Program-made: the position numbers and the translations under genes
From: JAAYHC01 sp964483175
GTDB lineage: Bacteria; Bacillota; UBA5301
Assembly: GCA_964483175.1 (NCBI GenBank)
Contig: CAZAAT010000002.1
Span: forward strand, 1 to 64,000
Direction of reading: 5' to 3'
DNA length: 64,000 nt
Shown here: positions 47,065 through 54,574 of the stretch, piece by piece
Layout of the letters: each line of letters starts with the position of its first letter
Numbering within the stretch: position 1 is the first letter of the stretch
Notes under the pieces: model-generated
The model's database searches: none
Told to the model about the DNA's origin: nothing
Seen by the model: the letters and a program-made list of their open reading frames with translations, nothing else

Positions 47065-47811
47065 TTAGAATTTAACGGTTACATAACCGCCGAATTCGCC
47101 ATCAGTTACGTCAACACCAAGAATGAGGCCATTGTATTTGGTCTCAGCGTTGAACTCCCATACTTCGGCTTCTACGTCATAGTCGAAGGTCAGGTCGAAA
47201 GCACTAACGGTGGTGGTAACGCCAACTGCCAGCATGTCAGCCTCAGCAGCATCCTTACCAATCTCACCATAGACAGTGAAACCAGCTAGGTCGTACGCAG
47301 CCTCAACGGCGTAGGCGCTGTTAGCATCTTCAGCAGTAGACATCATGAAGTCACCGTAGACAGTCAGGCCTGCCATAGGAGCAAAGGAACCGTTGAACCA
47401 GAAACCGGTGGAGTCTGGGTCGTCGTCGGGGAGGACTACTGCACTGGCTTTACCACCGTCAAAAGCATAGGTAACACCAACTGCCTCTGTAGCTCCGCCA
47501 AAAGTATTCACCTCACCACCACGACCAGGGTTATATCTCCCAGCCTTTACGGTAACAGCATCAACAACGTATTCCATCCAGGCATTGTTCACTCTCTCGC
47601 CATTGGTCTGAAGAGTGACTTTCAGGTTATCATTGATCTGAGAAGCAAAGTTAATTTTGCTTGACCAAGAATAAGAATCCATCAGGTCATCCTCATCGTT
47701 GTTTTTAACTGTCAATTTCAATTCGCCAGAAACCTTTACATCAGCAGCGCTAGCAGATACTGCCAGGCCAAGAACCATAACTAAACTTAACAGAATAGCT
47801 AACTTTTTCAT
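47065..47811 (-). CDS. Porin-like outer-membrane beta-barrel protein
   Basis: 248 residues. A signal peptide (MKKLAILLSLVMVLGLAVSASAA) is followed by a mature part of about 225 residues made of alternating polar/hydrophobic strands: VKVSGELKLTVKN, NFASQINDNLKVTLQT, VTYAFDGGKASAVVL, LTVYGDFMMST, FTVYGEIGKDA, LTFDYDVEAEVWEF. The last residues are GYVTVKF; a final Phe is the classic outer-membrane insertion signal. No SLH domain is present. GGAGGAA precedes the ATG at 47811. It has its own terminator and a structured leader. In a spore-forming Bacillota this points to a two-membrane envelope. A secreted non-barrel beta protein is the alternative. Confidence 0.7.
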   Translation of the reverse strand: MKKLAILLSLVMVLGLAVSASAADVKVSGELKLTVKNNDEDDLMDSYSWSSKINFASQINDNLKVTLQTNGERVNNAWMEYVVDAVTVKAGRYNPGRGGEVNTFGGATEAVGVTYAFDGGKASAVVLPDDDPDSTGFWFNGSFAPMAGLTVYGDFMMSTAEDANSAYAVEAAYDLAGFTVYGEIGKDAAEADMLAVGVTTTVSAFDLTFDYDVEAEVWEFNAETKYNGLILGVDVTDGEFGGYVTVKF

Positions 47812-47858
47812 TAGGATATTTCCTCCTTGGTTTTCAAGTAATTTTGATAAATGCACCT

Positions 47859-47936
47859 CGGAGTGACCTAGTTTCCTCCGGGGCCGTTGTCACCCAGCAC
47901 CAAGCAGGAGCACCTCCTTTCCTCCTGGGGGACAAC
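47859..47936 (-). promoter_or_regulatory. Structured mRNA leader upstream of the porin-like gene
   Basis: Two inverted-repeat hairpins lie in the 5' region. Outer stem GTTGTC (47886-47891) pairs with GACAAC (47931-47936), and CCC with GGG inside it, enclosing a nested CAGGAG/CTCCTG stem; a second stem CGGAG (47859-47863) pairs with CTCCG (47876-47880). The region also contains two extra Shine-Dalgarno-like GGAGG sequences. It does not match any riboswitch class I know. It may stabilise or regulate an abundant porin mRNA. No promoter could be set with confidence. Confidence 0.45.
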
Positions 47937-48035
47937 TTGGCATAATTGCCGTTCTTTGGAGTTAGTTCTCTCTTTTTCCTATAGTTCCTTCCGAATGGAT
48001 AACTTTTTTATATATTCTCCATCCGTTTCCAGTTT

Positions 48036-49085
48036 TTATTCAACTGATTCCGTCAAAAAGGCCACTAATACCTGATAAATATCCTCGAAATCCGATTCGG
48101 CCACCGTCTCAAACGGGCTATGCGTATACCTCGCCGGGAAGGCAATCACCGCGGTTGGGATCCCCCGCTGCATCAAGGTGATCCCATCGGTGCCGAAGTT
48201 CCCAAAGACCCCATGCTGCAGCTTTACCCCGGCTTTATTCGCAGCTACTTCGAGCTGCTTGGTCACGCGGCGACTGTACACAACCCCGTAGTCCTTGTGT
48301 ACGATAATCGGCCCCTCGCCCAGCGCTATCGGCATATCCTTGTAGTCAACCAGAGGGATATCCCCTGATAAACCAACCTCAACCGAGATCGCCAGATCAA
48401 AATCTTCCTTGCTAAATGACCCGGCCCCGATGAGCCCGATCTCCTCTTGCACCGTCGAGACCACAAATAAATCAAAGTTATAGTTAGTCGGATCAGTCTC
48501 CCGGATAATTCGGTCGAGGATCGCCAGGCCCCCCCGGTCATCCAGGGCTTTACCGGTGATATAGTGGCCTACTCGGCGAGTCGGGGGGTTCCAGATCACG
48601 TGTGATCCCACCCGGATCCCCTGAGCCAAGACCTCTTCCCGGCTCTTGGCCCCGATATCAATAAAAAAGTCATTCCAATCAAAACCGGTCTTTTCCCGCT
48701 GAGCAGGTGTCATCACATGACCGGAGAGGGCTGCGATTGTCCCGTCAACTAACACCCCATCACCAAGCACCAAACAGGGTTGCCCGGTCATGTTCATGCC
48801 GATACTGCGGGTTGGTCGTGAGACCATGTCAGCCTGTCCGTAAGTGATAAAGAGGAACCCATCTTCACTGACACTCTTGACCATAAAGCAGATCTCGTCC
48901 GCATGGGCGGTGAGCAAGAGTTTTGGCCCCTGCCCACCGATATGGGCGACCAGATTGCCGACCCCATCGATCTCGATCTCATGCGCATAGTGCTGCCAGC
49001 GCTCAAAGAGAAACTGATTGACCCGATCCTCATAGCCCACCGGGCCAGGTAGCTCTGTCAGCTTTTTGAGCAGCTCGAACCACAC
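48036..49085 (-). CDS. M42-family metal aminopeptidase
   Basis: 349 residues. Metal-binding residues are visible in order: TAHADEICFMV near 65, ALDDRGGLAIL near 180 (bridging Asp), VQEEIGLIGAG near 213 (catalytic Glu-Glu), VEVGLSGDIP near 237, and a C-terminal TDGITLMQRGIPTAVIAFPARYTHSP with the final His. M42 enzymes form large tetrahedral or dodecameric particles that trim free peptides in the cytosol. It starts one base inside the end of the creatininase-family gene (TAGTG) with TAGGAGGG upstream. This is the last gene of the peptide operon before the porin leader. Its terminator was not found. Confidence 0.92.
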   Translation of the reverse strand: MWFELLKKLTELPGPVGYEDRVNQFLFERWQHYAHEIEIDGVGNLVAHIGGQGPKLLLTAHADEICFMVKSVSEDGFLFITYGQADMVSRPTRSIGMNMTGQPCLVLGDGVLVDGTIAALSGHVMTPAQREKTGFDWNDFFIDIGAKSREEVLAQGIRVGSHVIWNPPTRRVGHYITGKALDDRGGLAILDRIIRETDPTNYNFDLFVVSTVQEEIGLIGAGSFSKEDFDLAISVEVGLSGDIPLVDYKDMPIALGEGPIIVHKDYGVVYSRRVTKQLEVAANKAGVKLQHGVFGNFGTDGITLMQRGIPTAVIAFPARYTHSPFETVAESDFEDIYQVLVAFLTESVE

Positions 49086-49855
49086 TACATAGCCCTCCTA
49101 GCCATCTCAACATAGTAATTAGCCAAAGCCTCGATTAGACGCTCACCGAACTCTTTGGAGGCTACAGTAGCATCGCCTAAAACGCCGATCTCCGTGATCT
49201 TGTGCATCCCGTCTTTATGCAGCCATTCGTCGAACTCGGCATCAAACTTGCCAACATAACCCCGGGCCAGTTTGTCCATCCGCACCGACTCCGGCTCGCT
49301 GGCCATTAAGAAGCTGGTCTCGCTCCCACCCGAGTGTACCCCGGCATCGCCCTCGCTCATCTGAAACTCTTCGAGGATCGAATTTTGCGCCTCAACGAAG
49401 TCGGCAAAATCTAAGATATCGATGATCTTGACCCCACTCGGCTCATATTTCTCCTTTAACTCCGGCACCAACTCAAACATCGGCTCGAAGTTACCACCAT
49501 GCGTTGTCGCCAGAATAATCTTCTTGAAGCCATGGCGAACCATGTTGTCCACATAATCCCTGACCACATCCTGAAAGACCTCAACTCTCAGGGTCATACT
49601 GCCAGGAAAGTGCATGTGGTGTTCGGAGCAACCTGGACGAATAATCGGCGCGACAAAGGTCTGGCCAAGTTTCGTGGCAAACCGCTCCGCTAAAATCTCG
49701 CCGCTATGGGCATCCATCTTGGTCGGAAGGTGCAGACCATGCTGCTCGATGGACCCGGCCATGACAATTACCGTATCCCACCCGGCCTCCATCTTCTCCT
49801 TGATCTCCAACCAAGTCATTTCTTCAATAAAAACGTCACGTGAAAGCATCCTCAT
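49085..49855 (-). CDS. Creatininase-family metal hydrolase
   Basis: 256 residues. The family signature is MAGSIEQHGLHLPTKMDAHSGE near 32-52 with metal-binding Glu and His; CSEHHMHFPGSMTL near 80 and the ATTHGGNFEP near 118 give further ligands, and EGDAGVHSGGSETSFLM near 168 the Glu. The family contains creatinine amidohydrolase and related amidases; the substrate here is unknown, but the gene lies in a peptide-use operon between a permease and an M42 aminopeptidase, so an amide or cyclic-dipeptide-like substrate is possible. The start is ATG 49855 (ATG 49849 also possible), GGAGATGA upstream. Confidence 0.85.
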   Translation of the reverse strand: MRMLSRDVFIEEMTWLEIKEKMEAGWDTVIVMAGSIEQHGLHLPTKMDAHSGEILAERFATKLGQTFVAPIIRPGCSEHHMHFPGSMTLRVEVFQDVVRDYVDNMVRHGFKKIILATTHGGNFEPMFELVPELKEKYEPSGVKIIDILDFADFVEAQNSILEEFQMSEGDAGVHSGGSETSFLMASEPESVRMDKLARGYVGKFDAEFDEWLHKDGMHKITEIGVLGDATVASKEFGERLIEALANYYVEMARRAM

Positions 49856-49879
49856 TCATCTCCAATAACTAATAGTAAT

Positions 49880-50776
49880 TTACTGTTTCATCCGTGGATC
49901 TAAGATATCACGCAGGCCGTCACCTAACAGGTTAAAGCCCAAAACCATCAGCAGTATCGCAAACCCAGGAAAGACCCCCATCCACCAGGCCTGCCTGATA
50001 TATGAGCGACTGGCGTAGGCCATCGCCCCCCACTCCGGCGTTGGTGGCTGGATACCTAAGCCCAGAAAACTCAGACCGGCTGCCGACAGGATCGCCGTAC
50101 CAAACTGTAGCGTCGACAGGACAATGATCGGTGCCACCACATTCGGCAGGATGTGGTGGAGAATGATCCGCCCGTTTTTGGCGCCGATCGACCGGGCCGC
50201 CGCGATATACTCCTGCTCCCGCACGCTCAAGACCGCTCCCCTGACCACCCGGATATATTGCGGTGTCGCTGAAATCCCAACCGCGATCATCGCATTGGTT
50301 AAACCGGGGCCGAGGATGGCGATAATAGCTATCGCCAGGAGGAAGGTCGGAAAAGCCAGCCAGACATCGGTAAACCGCATAATCAAGTTATCGATTTTCG
50401 GAAAATACCCGGCCAAAACACCTAAGATAACCCCGCAAACCAGGGCAAAAGAAACCGCGACTAGGCCGATCATAATGGAGATCCGGCCACCATAGAGAAT
50501 CATGCTAAAGATATCGCGGCCAAATTCATTGGTCCCGAACCAGTGCTCAGAGCTTGGCGGGGCCAACCGATTGGCAAAATCAATCTCGATCGGATCATAG
50601 GGGGCCAACTTTGGCGCAAAGATCGCCGACAATACTAACAAGGCCAAGAGTACTAATCCGGTCATCGCCGAACGATTGCGCTTAAATGATTTTAGGGTCA
50701 TACGCAGATAACTGTCGGGGTTTGAGAGACTAGTCACCAAAGGGAGATTATACCACCATTTTGCTTCTGCCTTCAT
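49880..50776 (-). CDS. dppC: Peptide ABC transporter permease, DppC/OppC type
   Basis: 298 residues with six transmembrane segments. The DppC pattern is clear: NRLAPPSSEHWFGTNEFGRDI near 75, MIGLVAVSFALVCGVILG near 108, and the EAA loop EYIAAARSIGAKNGRIILHHILPN near 185 which contacts an ATPase. The ATG at 50776 is preferred to a GTG three codons earlier because AAGGGGTGA is then correctly spaced. It follows dppB by 12 bases. No ATPase gene (dppD, dppF) is in the window. Confidence 0.94.
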   Translation of the reverse strand: MKAEAKWWYNLPLVTSLSNPDSYLRMTLKSFKRNRSAMTGLVLLALLVLSAIFAPKLAPYDPIEIDFANRLAPPSSEHWFGTNEFGRDIFSMILYGGRISIMIGLVAVSFALVCGVILGVLAGYFPKIDNLIMRFTDVWLAFPTFLLAIAIIAILGPGLTNAMIAVGISATPQYIRVVRGAVLSVREQEYIAAARSIGAKNGRIILHHILPNVVAPIIVLSTLQFGTAILSAAGLSFLGLGIQPPTPEWGAMAYASRSYIRQAWWMGVFPGFAILLMVLGFNLLGDGLRDILDPRMKQ

Positions 50777-50788
50777 CTTTCTCACCCC

Positions 50789-51709
50789 TTACTGCAACCT
50801 GATCCGGGGATCGATTATCCCGTACATCAAGTCTACGATTAGATTGGTCAGCACAAACAAGGTAGCTACGAACAGGGTAACACCTTGAATCATCGGGAAA
50901 TCACGGGTCGTGATGGCTTGTACCGCTAGACGACCGATACCTGGCAAAGCAAATACCGTTTCGGTAATAATCGCCCCGGCCAAAAGCGCTCCAAACTGCA
51001 GCCCAACCAAGGTGACCACCGGGATCATCGCATTTTTCAGCGAGTGCTTCATGACCACAGTTTCTTCGTCTAAACCCTTGGCCCGCGCGGTGCGGATGTA
51101 ATCCTGGCCAAGAACTTCCAGCATGCTCGACCTGGTAATCCGGGCAATCGAACCGGCAGACAATGCCGCTAGCACGGCAGTCGGCAGGACCAGAGAAGCC
51201 AACCCCGAGTACCCTGAGATCGGAAACCACCCCAGGTTATAGGCGAAAACCATCATAAAGATCAGCGCCAGCCAAAAGCTGGGGGTGGAAATCCCAAAGA
51301 GCGCCCCGATCATCGCCAGCTGATCCCAGAAGGTATTGTGACGCACCGCCGCAATTATTCCGGCCACCAAACCTATCACCGAACTGACAATGATACTATA
51401 AATAGCTAATTGAATGGTCACGGGGAAAGCCCGGGTAATCTCGTCAACCACCGGAGCGTTGGAAATCAGTGATCGGCCCAAATCACCTTTAATGGCTTTG
51501 CCCAAAAACTTAAAATATTGTATTGGTAGGGGATCATTTAAACCGAGTTGATTTCGCAGCTCCGTAACTCGTTCCGGGGAGGCAAACTCGCCGAGAATGT
51601 GCTGGACCGGATCTCCCGGAATCAGATGGATCATCAAGAAAACGATTACCGAGACCCCCAGCAATACTGGGATAGCGGAAATGATCCGGCGAATCAAATA
51701 TTTTAACAT
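50789..51709 (-). CDS. dppB: Peptide ABC transporter permease, DppB/OppB type
   Basis: 306 residues with six transmembrane segments. It opens with LKYLIRRIISAIPVLLGVS and the conserved HLIPGDPVQHILG; the EAA loop is DYIRTARAKGLDEETVVMKHSLKNA near 195. The ATG at 51709 is preferred because GGAGTGAAGAAG is directly upstream; longer in-frame starts lack a site. It follows the binding protein gene by 91 bases, in which an intercistronic hairpin (51730-51767) lies. Together with dppC it makes the membrane channel. Confidence 0.94.
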   Translation of the reverse strand: MLKYLIRRIISAIPVLLGVSVIVFLMIHLIPGDPVQHILGEFASPERVTELRNQLGLNDPLPIQYFKFLGKAIKGDLGRSLISNAPVVDEITRAFPVTIQLAIYSIIVSSVIGLVAGIIAAVRHNTFWDQLAMIGALFGISTPSFWLALIFMMVFAYNLGWFPISGYSGLASLVLPTAVLAALSAGSIARITRSSMLEVLGQDYIRTARAKGLDEETVVMKHSLKNAMIPVVTLVGLQFGALLAGAIITETVFALPGIGRLAVQAITTRDFPMIQGVTLFVATLFVLTNLIVDLMYGIIDPRIRLQ

Positions 51710-51729
51710 CTTCTTCACTCCTGTATGGT

Positions 51730-51767
51730 GGGAAGCGAGGCGCCTGTGCACAGACACCTCGCCTCCC
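51730..51767 (-). repeat. Intercistronic hairpin between dppA and dppB
   Basis: Minus strand GGGAGGCGAGG...CCTCGCTTCCC with inner CTGTG-CACAG pairing gives a long stem with few mismatches. There is no U-run after it, so it is unlikely to be a strong terminator. Hairpins here commonly protect the binding protein mRNA and let less permease be made; that role is inference. Confidence 0.55.
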
Positions 51768-51800
51768 CGACTTACCAACTTTCAGAGCCAGTAAGTGAAG

Positions 51801-53390
51801 TTATAGCATCACATCATTTAAGACTAACTGCTCCCAGCGATACTGGTGCATCTCGAAGTTCTTTACCTCCGGGTTAACCGCAAAGACGTTCTGTTTGAAA
51901 TAGAGCGGCACCCACGGAGCAAAGTCGACCAGGTTGTTCTGGATATCATAGTAGATTTGTTTCCGTTTCTCCCGATCAACTTCGGTAGCACCGGCATCAA
52001 TCAACTCGTCCAATTCCGGACTGGAGTACCAAGTTCTGGTAGATACACCGGTCTTGAACATGTTGCCCAAGATCTCCGGATCGAACCAGCCATACTCCCA
52101 AAGGATGGTATCCTGAGCGCCATTGGCCATACCAGAGCGGTACGCAGCATCCTCAACGATTTCGATGTTGACTTTAGCACCGATTTTAGCAGCTGAGGAT
52201 TGGATGATCTGACTAATCCGCTGCTCGACTGGGAAGTTGCGAACCCATAGTTTAAACTCGAGCGGTTTGCCATCTTTTTCAACCACACCGTCGCCATCGG
52301 TATCGACCCAGCCATCAGCGGCGAGAATCGCCTTCGCCCCTTCAGGATCATAGCCGTAGAGTTGTTTGGCGCGAGCTTCGATCTCTTCGCTGTAACCCCA
52401 GATGCTTGAAGGGAGCGGACCATAGTTTGGCTCGCCTAGGCCTTCAAGAGCATACTCAACGATCTCTTCACGGTCAACAGCCTTGGCCAGAGCTGTACGG
52501 ACAGCCTTTTCGGTAAATGGCCATTTTTTGACGTTAAAGCCCCAATATGTGATACCGTTGGCTGGTGCCTTGGTAATCTGGAAACCCTTTTGCGCCAGGC
52601 GCTCAACATCTTGCGGTGGAACCGAATACAGCAGATCGACATTGCCCCGCTCTAGCTCCATTACCGCGGTCGACTCGTCGGGGATGATCCTCATCTCGAG
52701 GTACTTAAAGTTCAACGGCCCCTTGTTTTGGGCATAATCCGGAGCCCATGCATAGTCTTCAAAGCGCTCATACAAGATATGTGAACCACGAACATGCTCG
52801 ACAAACTTAACAGGACCGGTGCCAATGGGGTGCAGACCAAAATCATTGCCTTTTTCAGCTAAATACTTCGGCGGATAGATTGCCAAGAAGCCAGTGCTGG
52901 CACCCGAATTAAGCAAGGACGGGAACGGCTTAGAATAGTTCAGGTTTACGGTATACTCATCAACTACCTCAATACTCTCGATAAAGTCACCGAGCATATA
53001 GGTGACCGGTGAAGCGGTCTTCGGATCACGCATCCGGTCAAAGGTCGCTTTTACCGCGTGAGCATTGAAAGGCTCACCATTGTGGAAAGTCACACCTTTG
53101 CGCAGTTGGAAAGTCCAGGTCAAGCCATCATCAGAGAGTTTCCATGATGTAGCCAAGCCGGGGATGATTTCACCGGTGTTAAGATCCTGGCGGACCAAAG
53201 TATCATACATAATGTCATTGGCCGCGTCCACCCAGGTAGTACGCTGAGTATCAAGGGTGTCTGGATCACGAATGATCGCTACGGTCAAAGTATCTTTCTC
53301 ATCACTGCCGCCAAAAAACTTCAGTGATGCAAATCCGGCTAGAGCTACTACAACCACTAACCCAACAATAATCCACAAACGTTTAGACAT
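51801..53390 (-). CDS. dppA: Peptide ABC transporter substrate-binding protein (SBP family 5)
   Basis: 529 residues. An N-terminal hydrophobic segment (about 5-24) is followed by the mature SBP_bac_5 fold: VAIIRDPDTLDTQRTTW near 37, DTLVRQDLNTGEIIPGLATSW, WTFQLRKGVTFHNGEPFNA near 90, and the C-terminal DPEILGNMFKTG. The N terminus has no Cys, so there is no lipobox, unlike most Bacillota binding proteins. It is either an uncleaved anchor or a cleavable signal (AGFA possible). The start ATG has GTGGAGGAGAAG upstream. Its partners are dppB and dppC downstream; the ligand is likely a di- or oligopeptide because of the peptidases and epimerase beside it. Confidence 0.92.
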   Translation of the reverse strand: MSKRLWIIVGLVVVVALAGFASLKFFGGSDEKDTLTVAIIRDPDTLDTQRTTWVDAANDIMYDTLVRQDLNTGEIIPGLATSWKLSDDGLTWTFQLRKGVTFHNGEPFNAHAVKATFDRMRDPKTASPVTYMLGDFIESIEVVDEYTVNLNYSKPFPSLLNSGASTGFLAIYPPKYLAEKGNDFGLHPIGTGPVKFVEHVRGSHILYERFEDYAWAPDYAQNKGPLNFKYLEMRIIPDESTAVMELERGNVDLLYSVPPQDVERLAQKGFQITKAPANGITYWGFNVKKWPFTEKAVRTALAKAVDREEIVEYALEGLGEPNYGPLPSSIWGYSEEIEARAKQLYGYDPEGAKAILAADGWVDTDGDGVVEKDGKPLEFKLWVRNFPVEQRISQIIQSSAAKIGAKVNIEIVEDAAYRSGMANGAQDTILWEYGWFDPEILGNMFKTGVSTRTWYSSPELDELIDAGATEVDREKRKQIYYDIQNNLVDFAPWVPLYFKQNVFAVNPEVKNFEMHQYRWEQLVLNDVML

Positions 53391-53497
53391 CTACTTCTCC
53401 TCCACTTCTACTAGTCTACTAATTTAGTCCTATTGGGACTGTCTACATATTTTAGGTATTGGAGGCATCACCACCTCTAACAATTCCTGGAAAATAA

Positions 53498-54574
53498 TCA
53501 TTTTTCCGTGGGTTCGGCCCCGATACCAGCCTGGACATGGGCAACCGACAGGACTCCGGCCTGCTGGTTGAATCCTCCGGCGATCGGTTCCTCGGCCAGA
53601 CAGAAGAACCCATCGAGATCAACATAGCCAAAACCACCCAACCCGGCTACCATATGGACAGCCATACTCAAAGCCAGCCGCGACTCGATCATGCAGCCGA
53701 CCATTAGCCCCAAGTTGTAGCTCTGACAAATGGCGTGGATGTTAACTACGTCTAAAACAGAAGCCTTGGCCAGTTTGATATTGATGATATCGGCAGCACC
53801 CTCCATGGCTACTCGCAGCGCATCCCGCGAGGAGAAAACCGACTCATCAGCGGCGATCGGCACCGTCGAGTTCTGGGTTACAAACTTCAGCCCTTTCAGG
53901 TCCCACGCCGGTACTGGCTGCTCCAAGAGTTCAAGGGCGATGTCACGCTTCTCCAGCTCTCCAAGAAAGGTCAGGGCCTCCTTGGCTGTGTAACCCTGGT
54001 TGGCATCGACCTTGAGCAGACAATTGGGCGCCCCTTCTCGGATTGCCGCTACCCTTTCGACATCCGCTGCCAGGTCAGTGCCGACCTTAATCTTAATATG
54101 ATTAAACCCCTCTGCAGCCCAGTATTTAGCTTTGTCGAAGGCTTCGGCGGCTGGCATAATGCCGATGGTAATATCGGTTTCAACCTGGTCACTCATCCCG
54201 CCGAAGAACTGGTAGAGCGGTATGCCCCAGCTTTTGGTCAGGGCATCGAGGATCGCCATCTCTATCGCCATTCGGGCGGAGGTCTGGACCCAAAAAGTCC
54301 GGGCCAAATCCGCAGCGATCGCCCGATACGCGGTTGCATCTTTGCCGACAACTAAGTTGCGCGCTGCCTCAACGGTCTGAATCGCCGTTTGCTGGGTTTC
54401 GCCGGTCACATAGGCAAAGGGAGCACCTTCGCCAAATCCGATCACTCCATTTTCTAGCTCAACGCTGACCAGAATGTTTTCCGCAGAGTGGGTCGTTCCC
54501 AGGGAAATCACGAACGGCTCGGTCAATGGAATATTAAACTCTGTAACCTTAAGATCAACAATACGCAAACTCAT
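53498..54574 (-). CDS. Dipeptide epimerase (enolase superfamily, L-Ala-D/L-Glu epimerase-like)
   Basis: 358 residues. Enolase-superfamily residues appear in order: NHIKIKVGTD near 158 (KxK acid/base Lys), LKVDANQGY near 188 (metal Asp), LELLEQPVPAWDL near 215 (Glu), IAADESVFSSRDAL near 241 (Asp) and INIKLAKAS near 266 (second catalytic Lys). The muconate-lactonizing subgroup includes dipeptide epimerases; L-Ala-D/L-Glu is the commonest substrate but others exist. Its ATG overlaps the stop of the M28 peptidase gene by four bases (ATGA). A 107-base gap precedes dppA; it holds no recognisable gene or terminator. This gene suggests use of muropeptide-derived dipeptides. Confidence 0.9.
   Translation of the reverse strand: MSLRIVDLKVTEFNIPLTEPFVISLGTTHSAENILVSVELENGVIGFGEGAPFAYVTGETQQTAIQTVEAARNLVVGKDATAYRAIAADLARTFWVQTSARMAIEMAILDALTKSWGIPLYQFFGGMSDQVETDITIGIMPAAEAFDKAKYWAAEGFNHIKIKVGTDLAADVERVAAIREGAPNCLLKVDANQGYTAKEALTFLGELEKRDIALELLEQPVPAWDLKGLKFVTQNSTVPIAADESVFSSRDALRVAMEGAADIINIKLAKASVLDVVNIHAICQSYNLGLMVGCMIESRLALSMAVHMVAGLGGFGYVDLDGFFCLAEEPIAGGFNQQAGVLSVAHVQAGIGAEPTEK

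Noticed and set aside
47859..47936. Riboswitch (c-di-GMP type) in the porin leader
   Set aside because: None of the conserved core sequences of the c-di-GMP classes could be found; kept only as a structured leader.
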